Assembly: GCA_036397975.1 (NCBI GenBank)
Contig: DASWHW010000153.1
Coordinates: 1 to 13,686 of the forward strand
Length of the DNA: 13,686 bases
Source of the DNA: SZUA-287 sp036397975
GTDB lineage: Bacteria > Bacteroidota > Ignavibacteria > UBA10030 > UBA6906
Direction of reading: 5' to 3'
The position numbers and the translations under genes were made by a program. The stretch's first letter is position 1; every line of letters begins with the position of its first letter. Below, piece by piece: positions 8,196 through 13,686 of this stretch. A model generated the notes under the pieces. That model did no database searches, was not told where the DNA came from, and worked only from the letters and a program-made list of their open reading frames with translations.

Positions 8196-8214
8196 ACAAG
8201 AACTTTGGCGTTCG

Positions 8215-8415
8215 ATGGTGAGCATGATCTTAACGCTGCGTCCTTCCGTTGTCTTTCTGTTGTTGTTTTCACCTGCATACGTGCTTAGCGAAGACTCGAC
8301 GCTGATCCGTTTTACGATGGAAGATCAATTCGGCAATGGGTATACCGAGCAAAGTTGGAGTAATAACACGCTTGTCTTCTTCTGCAGCGATCGTGGTGGG
8401 AGCAAGTACAATTGA
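8215..8415 (+). pseudogene. Remnant of an exported redoxin-like (thioredoxin-fold) protein
   Basis: Only 66 residues remain. There is a signal peptide (LRPSVVFLLLFSPAYVLSED), then FTMEDQFGNGYTEQSW, then NNTLVFFCSDRGGSKYN before the stop. 'DQFG...T...W......DRGGSKYN' looks like the first strand and loop of redoxin/AhpC-TSA-like proteins, which normally run 150 residues or more, so most of the fold is missing. Eighteen bases after the stop the next gene begins. The 5' end also looks damaged. ATG 8215 has no ribosome site, whereas ATG 8192 has GGAGG at 8183-8187 and an ATGA overlap with the preceding gene, but reaches a stop after nine codons (MNKNFGVRW). One lost base between 8192 and 8221 would fuse that start to this frame. 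It could instead be a short secreted peptide, but I favour a decayed gene. Confidence 0.5.
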
Positions 8416-8432
8416 TCGAAGGACCTTATAGT

Positions 8433-9059
8433 ATGACAACAAAACTGCTTGTTTGTTTTTTTCTTTCCGTTGCAACTACCGAGGGTCAGATCGTGAAGGG
8501 CTTTGGCCTCAAGGCTGGTCTAGTATCAGCCAACCAGAATTGGGAGTATGCAATCACACCGCCGTTGGAGACTGATAAGCGTTTGGGGGTTACAGCCGGT
8601 GTTTTTTTGGAGGGCCTCGCTTCCCCGTTCCTCAGCATCTTGGCAGAGTTACGGTTCACCCAAAAAGGGATGAGTTGGACAATACCGATCACCACTGAAA
8701 CTCAGCCGAATGGTACTGGGAGATTCATAACGATGCGCACCCGAGTCAGCTATGTTGCAGTCCCGATACTCGTTAGATTAAGACTGCCGACAGATGTTGT
8801 GGAGCCATATATCCTGGTCGGACCCAGGATTGACTTTCTACTCTCCAACGGAGGAGACGGTTTTGAGATTGTCCTCGACAAATTCAGAAAGACGGAGTTG
8901 AACACAACGTTGGGGGTCGGCGTTGAGGCACCATCAATTCTTCCCGTCGCTTTGATGGTAGAATTCAGATATAACCCAAGCCTCAATGATTCATACTCCA
9001 GCAACTTCTTGCGTGTAAGAAACCGGTCATTCGACTTTCTTGTTGGTGTGCGATTCTAG
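8433..9059 (+). CDS. PorT-type outer-membrane beta-barrel protein
   Basis: This 208-residue protein has a signal peptide (MTTKLLVCFFLSVATTEGQ, cleaved near residue 18) and a small barrel that matches the PorT-like OMP_b-brl pattern of Bacteroidota. GFGLKAGLVSANQNW forms the first strand, GVTAGVFLEGL and LSILAELRFTQKGMSW the next, then TRVSYVAVPILVRLRL, EPYILVGPRIDFLLS, TTLGVGVEAPSILPVALMVEFRYNPSL, and a closing strand SFDFLVGVRF that ends in Phe. The length fits this family (about 190-230). Role is unknown for most members; PorT itself belongs to T9SS, but this fold is too widespread to infer that here. An upstream in-frame TTG at 8412 is possible. ATG 8433 is preferred because AAGGA lies nine bases before it and the signal peptide then starts correctly. 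Confidence 0.75.
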   Translation: MTTKLLVCFFLSVATTEGQIVKGFGLKAGLVSANQNWEYAITPPLETDKRLGVTAGVFLEGLASPFLSILAELRFTQKGMSWTIPITTETQPNGTGRFITMRTRVSYVAVPILVRLRLPTDVVEPYILVGPRIDFLLSNGGDGFEIVLDKFRKTELNTTLGVGVEAPSILPVALMVEFRYNPSLNDSYSSNFLRVRNRSFDFLVGVRF

Positions 9060-9380
9060 CATCAAATTTAGATGATTGGTGAAGCTGTTGAACTCCGACA
9101 GAGTTCTGTTCCAGTTATGATTACGAGATTTACAAACGTGAAGTTCCTGTCGGAGCTCCCGCGAGGAAAGACTGCTTGAGTTCGACCCGGAGGGGTCGAA
9201 CATTTATAGAAACAGAAAAACCAAAACCTTCAACTCCAGAGGAGTTGAACATCATCAACGCCGCCTGTCCCTTGATGCGCGAATCGAATCTCTCGATGAC
9301 ACAACCCTACCCAGTTTGTGTCTGTTCGCGACATCCCGTATGTTATGTTGTTCTTCATCCTATAACACGGTGATTCGTAT
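9060..9380. repeat. Gene-free stretch with four related hairpin palindromes
   Basis: No gene is seen in these 321 bases. There are four short palindromes. At 9090-9106, GAACTC/GAGTTC has a 5-base loop. At 9142-9157, AGTTCC/GGAGCT has a 4-base loop and one G-T pair. At 9180-9201, GTTCGACCC/GGGTCGAAC has a 9-bp perfect stem and loop GGAG. At 9229-9249, TTCAACTCC/GGAGTTGAA has a 9-bp perfect stem and loop AGA. The last two are each followed by CAT(T/C)AT-like sequence. The first and second are also inverted copies of each other (GAACTCCGACAG at 9090-9101 versus CTGTCGGAGCTC at 9147-9158, 11 of 12 pairing). None is followed by a proper T run. They resemble the REP-like intergenic palindromes known from Bacteroidota genomes. 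Confidence 0.7.
9316..9344 (+). promoter_or_regulatory. Candidate promoter for the serine hydrolase operon
   Basis: TTGTGT (9316-9321) and TATGTT (9339-9344) are 17 bases apart, with a -33-type TTTG overlapping the first element (9315-9318). Transcription would start near 9351, about 30 bases before the TTG start codon at 9381. Matches to consensus are modest (3/6 and 4/6), so position is the main support. Confidence 0.28.
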
Positions 9381-10631
9381 TTGAAAAAATCCGCTGTTCT
9401 CGTAGCAATTCTGTCCGTTCTCGCAATCCCTCTTCTGGTTATCGGTCTTGAACACAAGGAAGAAATCCCGCAACCCTGGACCGCTCCGGCAACGAATCCG
9501 TACCTGGAGAAATTTCTTAACGACTACCAACGGTTCCTGCAGGAATCCCTCGTTGAGACCGGCGTCCCCGGCGCAGCGGTTGCAATTGTCATGGACAGCA
9601 CCATTGTCTTTCTTAGGGGGTATGGTGTGCGTTCGACCAAGACAAACGATTCCGTGGATATCAACACCGTTTTTCGGCTTGGCTCCGTCTCCAAGGGCTT
9701 CGCTTCGGTTCTCACAGGGGTAGTGGCACAAGACTCTCTCCTGCACTGGGATGACAACGTTGTTCAATTTCTTCCCGAATTCTCCCTTCGCTCCAAGGAG
9801 CAAACGCAACATCTCACCATCCGCCATATTCTTTCGCACACAACCGGACTGCCGTACCACACATACACGAATCTTGTGGAAAGCGGTAAAGACCTTGAGA
9901 CTCTGCTCGGCCGGCTGCAAAGTGTTCAACTCATTGCAAAGGAAGGTGAGGTCTACAGTTATCAGAATGTCGCATACAGCCTGATCGCAGAGATACTCCG
10001 ATCTGCGACGGAAAAATCGTACGAAGAGCTGATTCGGGAGAGCATCTTCACTCCTCTTCACATGAACACTGCCACGGTGACCTATGACGGCATCAACGAG
10101 AATCCGAATACCGCTCTTCCCCACGTCTATCATCGCAGCGGATGGACGCCAGTGAAAATCACCAACAGGTATTACAACGTTGCGCCAGCGGGCGGCGTGA
10201 ATGCAAGTATCGCCGATATGGCGGAATGGCTGCAGGCACTTCTGGGTTTTCGAGAGAAGATCATCACTCGCGAAACCCTTGATGCGGTGTTTCACCCCAT
10301 CATACGGACTCCGGTCCGAAGGTATTTCAGTCATTGGCCGAGTGGCAAGAGAGCATTCTATGCAATGGGATGGCGCATATTGCAATACGGTGCAGACACC
10401 GTTGTGTATCATGGAGGATCTGTGAACGGCTACAGAAGTGAGATCGCACTTAATCGAACCAGAGGGATCGGCATTTGCGTTCTCACAAATGCCTCGAGCG
10501 GATTCGCCAGCCAGAGTATCCCGGAGTTCTTTGCAATGTATGGCACTTATGCCGACTCAATCAAATTCTGGGCTGAAGAAAACCAGTCATTTGATAGCAC
10601 GTTGACAGAACAAACAGCCGCGGACAAATGA
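9381..10631 (+). CDS. Serine hydrolase of the class C beta-lactamase/penicillin-binding fold
   Basis: This 416-residue exported enzyme has the three catalytic motifs of the family. The SxxK nucleophile motif is S102-V-S-K105 in FRLGSVSKGF, the YxN motif is Y194-Q-N196 in YSYQNVAYSL, and H344-G-G takes the place of KTG in VYHGGSVNGY. The fold-typical segments GVPGAAVAIV (61-70), LTIRHILSHTTGLP (145-158) and APAGGVNASIADMAEWL (268-284) are also present. Family members are D-aminopeptidases, esterases, PBP4*-like proteins or AmpC lactamases, and sequence alone does not separate them. The N-terminus is a signal peptide or anchor (MKKSAVLVAILSVLAIPLLVIG). The start is TTG at 9381, supported by GGTGA seven bases upstream and by the signal peptide beginning there; no in-frame ATG fits. 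Its stop overlaps the next start (ATGA), so the two genes are probably coupled. Confidence 0.88.
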   Translation: MKKSAVLVAILSVLAIPLLVIGLEHKEEIPQPWTAPATNPYLEKFLNDYQRFLQESLVETGVPGAAVAIVMDSTIVFLRGYGVRSTKTNDSVDINTVFRLGSVSKGFASVLTGVVAQDSLLHWDDNVVQFLPEFSLRSKEQTQHLTIRHILSHTTGLPYHTYTNLVESGKDLETLLGRLQSVQLIAKEGEVYSYQNVAYSLIAEILRSATEKSYEELIRESIFTPLHMNTATVTYDGINENPNTALPHVYHRSGWTPVKITNRYYNVAPAGGVNASIADMAEWLQALLGFREKIITRETLDAVFHPIIRTPVRRYFSHWPSGKRAFYAMGWRILQYGADTVVYHGGSVNGYRSEIALNRTRGIGICVLTNASSGFASQSIPEFFAMYGTYADSIKFWAEENQSFDSTLTEQTAADK

Positions 10632-11137
10632 GGAAGGTGGTCCTCTTCACTGCTTCGAGCCTCGATGGTTTCATTGCCACCAAGAGTGGCGGAATCGATT
10701 GGCTCTTCACCGATGGGGATTACGGATATAGACGTTTTTTCAATTCTATTGACACAACGCTTACCGGCTATAAGACATACAAGAAGGCTCTCTCGTTCGG
10801 CGAGTTTGCCTTTTCAGGAAAGGCGAACTACGTGTTCAGCCGAAAGAAACGTCGCCCCGACCATAACGTGACGTTTGTTTCCAGGAATATTCCAGCGTTT
10901 GTGCAAAAGCTGAAAAAAGAGAAATCAAAGAAGAACATCTGGCTCGTCGGAGGCGGTATACTCAATTCACTGCTGCTCAATGCAGGGCTCATCGATGAGA
11001 TGATTATTTCGTATCATCCGGTTATTCTTGGCAACGGCATTCCTCTCTTCACGGACAAATCACGTGAGAGTGAGTTCACGCTTGTCCGACAGAAGCTCTA
11101 TCCGAGTGGACTCGTCCAGATAACCTACAAAAAATGA
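10628..11137 (+). CDS. RibD C-terminal/dihydrofolate reductase-fold protein
   Basis: This 169-residue protein of the DHFR-like RibD-C family (YwjB/YyaP type) is likely a cytosolic NADPH-dependent reductase of unknown substrate. Recognisable segments are the N-terminal strand and loop SLDGFIATKSGGIDWL (11-26), TTLTGYKTYKKAL in the place of the 'GR.TY' cofactor motif, a dinucleotide-binding stretch KNIWLVGGGILNSLLLNAGLI, and the C-terminal DEMIISYHPVILGNGIPLF. Length is normal for single-domain members (about 170-190). The usual Arg of the 'GRKTY' motif is replaced by Tyr (GYKTY). It begins within the stop codon of the serine hydrolase gene (ATGA overlap), which fixes the start and implies co-translation. 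Members are often annotated as dihydrofolate reductase, but true DHFR activity is unproven for most. Confidence 0.87.
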   Translation: MRKVVLFTASSLDGFIATKSGGIDWLFTDGDYGYRRFFNSIDTTLTGYKTYKKALSFGEFAFSGKANYVFSRKKRRPDHNVTFVSRNIPAFVQKLKKEKSKKNIWLVGGGILNSLLLNAGLIDEMIISYHPVILGNGIPLFTDKSRESEFTLVRQKLYPSGLVQITYKK

Positions 11138-11180
11138 AAATGCTGATGTGTTCACATTACGAATTGGAAGGACGGTTTTC

Positions 11181-11600
11181 ATGGGTGCAAAGCGAAAAAA
11201 GACAATCAACGTCCCAAAGCTCTACCGTGTTATTCTCCCGGTGAAGAACATCGACAGGGCAGCAGCATTCTATGCGAAGGTGCTAGGGATACCCGGCGAA
11301 CGGATTTCCGGAGGCAGGCATTACTTCAAGTGCGGTGGAACGATCCTTGCGTGCTACAGTCCGAAAGGTGACGGCGACCCGGTCGGGAAGGGCTGGCGGT
11401 TTCATCCGAACCAGTACGTTTATTTCTCAGTACGGAATCTACTAGCAGCGTATCGACGTGTGAGCAATGCGGGGGGAAAGACACTTGGAGGTGTTGCAAC
11501 AATGCCCTGGGGAGAGAGAATGTTCTGGGCCCGCGACCCGTTCGGCAATCCTATCAGCTTTGTTGACGAACGCACTCTCTTTCGAGGTAGCAGTAGATAA
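11181..11600 (+). CDS. VOC-fold (glyoxalase/bleomycin-resistance type) protein
   Basis: This 139-residue single-domain protein has the paired beta-alpha-beta-beta-beta layout of the vicinal oxygen chelate superfamily. YRVILPVKNIDRAAAFYAKVLGIP begins the first half and QYVYFSVRNLLAAYRRVSNAGGKTL the second. The family-typical end WARDPFGNPISFVDE carries the Glu that often binds metal. The usual first-strand His is Arg here (YRVILPV), so metal binding may be altered or absent. Enzymes of this fold include glyoxalases, dioxygenases and fosfomycin or bleomycin resistance proteins; nothing visible picks one. A longer frame from GTG 11148 exists, but GGAAGGA at 11166-11172, eight bases before the ATG at 11181, is a strong ribosome site and decides the start. 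It follows the reductase gene by 43 bases, likely in the same operon. Confidence 0.85.
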   Translation: MGAKRKKTINVPKLYRVILPVKNIDRAAAFYAKVLGIPGERISGGRHYFKCGGTILACYSPKGDGDPVGKGWRFHPNQYVYFSVRNLLAAYRRVSNAGGKTLGGVATMPWGERMFWARDPFGNPISFVDERTLFRGSSR

Positions 11601-11610
11601 TCCGGTGTTC

Positions 11611-12741
11611 TTAGCGAAGGACCACCAGCTTTTTGGTCTGCGCAAACTTTCCCAGTTGTAGTCTGTAGAAGTAGGTTCCGCTCGGCAGATCGCCTGCATC
11701 GAATGTTACCGAGTGCTCACCGGCCGACTGCAGTTCATTCACCAACACCGCCACATCCTCACCCGTCATCGAATACACTCTCAAGAGAACCGTCCCACCT
11801 ACCTGCAAGCGATAGGAGATCGTCGTGGTGGGATTGAAGGGGTTTGGGTAATTCTGGTTGAGTTCGAAATCCGCAGGAGTTGTTTTTGCCGGAAGGACAC
11901 CTGAAGGCGTGATTAATCCTGCATCGACCCACGCAGTATACCAGAGATCTGCAATGTTCTTCGTCCCACGCTGCATCTGATCAAGTGTAATCGTGCGTGT
12001 TCTATCCCAGAGTGCATTGTAGTAGGCGGGAGGCACGGGACCGGAGCCATCCCATCCGGAGGCAATCTTGGCATAGTTGTCTGCTTGCAGAATACTGTCC
12101 ACCAGACTATTGGAATGAAGGATATAAGCGAAAATGAATTCCGTGGGATCGGCAACGTACTGCACGGACTCAGGAGTGATGAAGAGTGAATTCAGATAGT
12201 AGGTGGAACTCAGCATCGTTGTTTCATAGCGCGAGTGGATTCCGGTGTTGCCGGTGAACTGTCCGTTGTAGTTCACGGTGGCGTGCAGCGGTTGGTGCGG
12301 ATCTCCCACGTAATGTCCGAGATCGCTTGCCGTCAAAGTTGCGGTTGCCCAATCGCCCCGCGACAGTTGATTCGTCAGTGAGTCCAGTGTCCAGAGCGTC
12401 GCCCACGGGTTCGTGCCGTTCTGTTTCACTCGTTCCCAACCATAAATGACAATCAGCGAATCGAGGTTTCGCGAAAGGGATTGGAAGTTTGGGTAATCGT
12501 CGATATCCAGATAGTGTCGCGGCGTTTCCCCGTAAAAAGTAGTGTCCCCGGAAATCCGTCGCTGATCCGCATCAATTGAGTGGAGAGCAAGGAAGGAGCT
12601 GTCCTGAATGAACAATGCCATCGACCCGGGAAGATGATACACGACAGATCGATTGATAAACCGATGAGCATTCCACCCCCATCCACCCAATACCAGCAAG
12701 GTGAGGAGTACAAGGCCATAGAAAGGAATTAACCTGCGCAT
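11611..12741 (-). CDS. Secreted S1/P1 nuclease or zinc phospholipase C family protein with T9SS sorting domain
   Basis: This 376-residue protein has three parts. Residues 1-20 are a signal peptide. Residues 21 to about 280 form an all-helical trinuclear-zinc domain. Residues 292-376 form a T9SS type A sorting domain (FELNQNYPNPFNPTTTISY ... GTYFYRL ... KKLVVLR). In P1 nuclease the N-terminal Trp1 and His6 bind zinc; W21 and H26 (WGWNAH) have exactly that spacing if cleavage follows G20. Other likely ligands are D57 or D59, H76 (RHYLD), H143 and D147 (HYVGD), H153 (PLH), H169 and E173 (HSRYE). The H143-H153 and H169-E173 spacings match the family. It should be exported, folded and carried over the outer membrane by T9SS. 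GGAG lies eight bases before its ATG. It is convergent with the VOC gene, 10 bases between stops. Substrate (nucleic acid or phospholipid) is open. Confidence 0.87.
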   Translation of the reverse strand: MRRLIPFYGLVLLTLLVLGGWGWNAHRFINRSVVYHLPGSMALFIQDSSFLALHSIDADQRRISGDTTFYGETPRHYLDIDDYPNFQSLSRNLDSLIVIYGWERVKQNGTNPWATLWTLDSLTNQLSRGDWATATLTASDLGHYVGDPHQPLHATVNYNGQFTGNTGIHSRYETTMLSSTYYLNSLFITPESVQYVADPTEFIFAYILHSNSLVDSILQADNYAKIASGWDGSGPVPPAYYNALWDRTRTITLDQMQRGTKNIADLWYTAWVDAGLITPSGVLPAKTTPADFELNQNYPNPFNPTTTISYRLQVGGTVLLRVYSMTGEDVAVLVNELQSAGEHSVTFDAGDLPSGTYFYRLQLGKFAQTKKLVVLR

Positions 12742-12765
12742 TATTTTTTCTCCATTGTGTTGTTC

Positions 12766-12794
12766 AATGTAGGAAGCGGCTCATCAATTTGCAA
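12766..12794 (-). promoter_or_regulatory. Candidate promoter for the S1/P1-like gene
   Basis: On the minus strand TTGCAA (12794-12789) and TACATT (12771-12766) are 17 bases apart. TACATT is the same -10 hexamer as in the promoter at 6862. Transcription would start near 12758, just ahead of the ribosome site (GGAG at 12753-12750). The element lies in the 133-base space between two divergent genes. Confidence 0.35.
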
Positions 12795-12874
12795 TCGTTG
12801 CGTGTTCCATCTTTTTCACTATCTTTATGGTCAGCCGCATTCATTTTGTTCCTCACACGATTTTGGGTGTCGCC

Positions 12875-13686
12875 ATGAAAACCCGCTTCTTTTTTCTCCT
12901 CCTCATTTGCCCTTCAATCCTTTCAGCACAAGACTGGCAATCGGTCGAAAATATTTTGGGGCGAAAAGGTACGGTGCAGGGTGAGGTTTTCAAAGCCGCT
13001 TTCCCCAGAACCGATCTTGATGTTCGGATCGGGTCGGTCAAAGTCTCCGCCGGACTCGCACTTACATCATGGATCGCGTTTAAGAACACCTCCAGTGGTG
13101 TCGTCATGATGGGGGATCTCGTGATGCTTGAGAGTGAGGTCCGAGATGTAGAAGAAGAGCTTGTGCGCCATGGTATCGATATCACCGCTCTCCACAATCA
13201 TATCATCGGTGAGACGCCGGGGATAATGTATCTCCATTTCATGGGTTATGGACAGGCGGATTCCCTGGCTGGCGGGATGAAGGCTGTTCTCTCACACACA
13301 GCGACACCGACGGCTCTTCCCGCAGCTGAGCAAGAAAAAGAAGGATACGATTGGTCAGCGGTGGAAAAAGTTCTCGGGAAGGTCGGGAAGAAAAAAGGGA
13401 TGCTGATTCAGTTTGGGATTCCACGAGCAGAATCGATCAGCGACATGGGAGTGGAAATTCCTCCATTCATGGGCGCAGGAACGGCCATCAACATGCAGAT
13501 GACCAATGGGGTTTGCGCAACGACCGGTGACTTTGTCCTCGTTCCGTCGGAAGTACAGAGCGTTGTCAAAGCACTCACGCATAATCATATTACGGTAACT
13601 GCGATTCATAATCATATGCTGTTCGAATCTCCAAGGCTGATCTTTCTCCACTTCTGGGGAACGGGAGCACCGTCGGTACTCGCAAC
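12875..13686 (+). CDS. Exported protein with two DUF1259 (LppY/LpqO-type) domains, 3' end outside window
   Basis: The frame is open from ATG 12875 to the window edge, giving 270 residues. A signal peptide (MKTRFFFLLLICPSILSAQ, cleaved after SA, residue 18) is followed by two copies of one domain. The first copy (about 20-142) has WQSVENILGRKG, then ITALHNHIIGETPGIMYLHFMG. The second (about 159-270) has WSAVEKVLGKVGKKKG, then VTAIHNHMLFESPRLIFLHFWG. The paired HNH...E.P...FLHF.G motif is the signature of DUF1259, whose members include mycobacterial LppY and LpqO. Its biochemical function is unknown to me; the conserved His residues suggest metal or ligand binding, which is inference. It lies divergent from the T9SS nuclease-like gene, sharing a 133-base spacer. 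Only a weak GGGTG precedes the ATG. The true C-terminus is not visible. Confidence 0.85.
   Translation, partial: MKTRFFFLLLICPSILSAQDWQSVENILGRKGTVQGEVFKAAFPRTDLDVRIGSVKVSAGLALTSWIAFKNTSSGVVMMGDLVMLESEVRDVEEELVRHGIDITALHNHIIGETPGIMYLHFMGYGQADSLAGGMKAVLSHTATPTALPAAEQEKEGYDWSAVEKVLGKVGKKKGMLIQFGIPRAESISDMGVEIPPFMGAGTAINMQMTNGVCATTGDFVLVPSEVQSVVKALTHNHITVTAIHNHMLFESPRLIFLHFWGTGAPSVLA

Noticed and set aside
9090..9249. CRISPR array
   Set aside because: The repeats are palindromes of unequal length with irregular spacing and different sequences, and no cas gene is present.
9202..9249. Minus-strand terminator (hairpin followed by GGTTTTGGTTTTT)
   Set aside because: The T run is interrupted by G pairs and no minus-strand gene ends nearby.
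9176..9373. Possible 65-residue + strand gene in the gap before the serine hydrolase
   Set aside because: Its first half is made of the palindromic repeats at 9180-9249, there is no ribosome site, and the product has no protein-like features.
9360..10412. Long open frame on the minus strand (350 codons)
   Set aside because: It lies opposite the serine hydrolase, which has all three catalytic motifs; the antisense product is Cys/Arg-rich and unlike any protein I know.
11620..11638. Bidirectional terminator between the convergent genes
   Set aside because: GACCA/TGGTC forms only a 5-bp stem with a 9-base loop and lies inside the minus-strand coding region; too weak to call.

Overview
The window looks like chromosomal DNA from a Gram-negative member of the Fibrobacterota-Chlorobiota-Bacteroidota (FCB) group, plausibly an Ignavibacteria-like or other deep Bacteroidota lineage. 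The strongest sign is the secreted nuclease-like protein at 11611-12741 (-). It ends in a type IX secretion (T9SS) type A sorting domain of the 'NQNYPNPFNPTT ... SGTYFYRL' form that is common in that group. A PorT-type outer-membrane beta-barrel protein and short GGAG/GTTGAAC intergenic palindromes fit the same picture. No rRNA, tRNA, CRISPR array, transposase or phage gene was seen.

Layout. 1-618: the 3' end of an unidentified gene is coupled by an ATGA overlap to a small membrane-protein gene that is broken by a frameshift; a clear rho-independent terminator follows (643-670). 671-881: a gene-free leader with two TTAGGACAA direct repeats 20 bp apart. 882-6753: a complete tripartite RND efflux operon in the order TolC-like outer-membrane factor, lipoprotein membrane-fusion protein, AcrB-like pump. 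No local regulator is visible. 6754-7007: a hairpin and a good sigma70-like promoter.

7008-9059: a run of small envelope-related genes: an exported protein of unknown function, a cytosolic STAS/SpoIIAA-like protein, a truncated exported redoxin-like remnant, and a PorT-type beta-barrel protein. 9060-9380: a gene-free stretch with four related hairpin palindromes. 9381-11600: three genes on the + strand, encoding a class C beta-lactamase-fold serine hydrolase, a RibD-C/DHFR-fold reductase (4-bp overlap) and a VOC-fold protein. 11611-12741 (-): a convergent gene for an S1/P1 nuclease or zinc phospholipase C family protein with a T9SS tail. 12875-13686 (+): divergent from it, an exported protein with two DUF1259 (LppY/LpqO-type) domains, cut off by the window end.

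The three efflux genes should form one machine spanning inner membrane, periplasm and outer membrane. The other genes mostly look like separate envelope or secreted functions. I see no convincing new multi-gene system. The items most worth a second look are the frameshifted membrane protein, the redoxin remnant, the palindrome cluster, and a 14-bp tandem duplication that moved the stop codon of the membrane-fusion protein gene.
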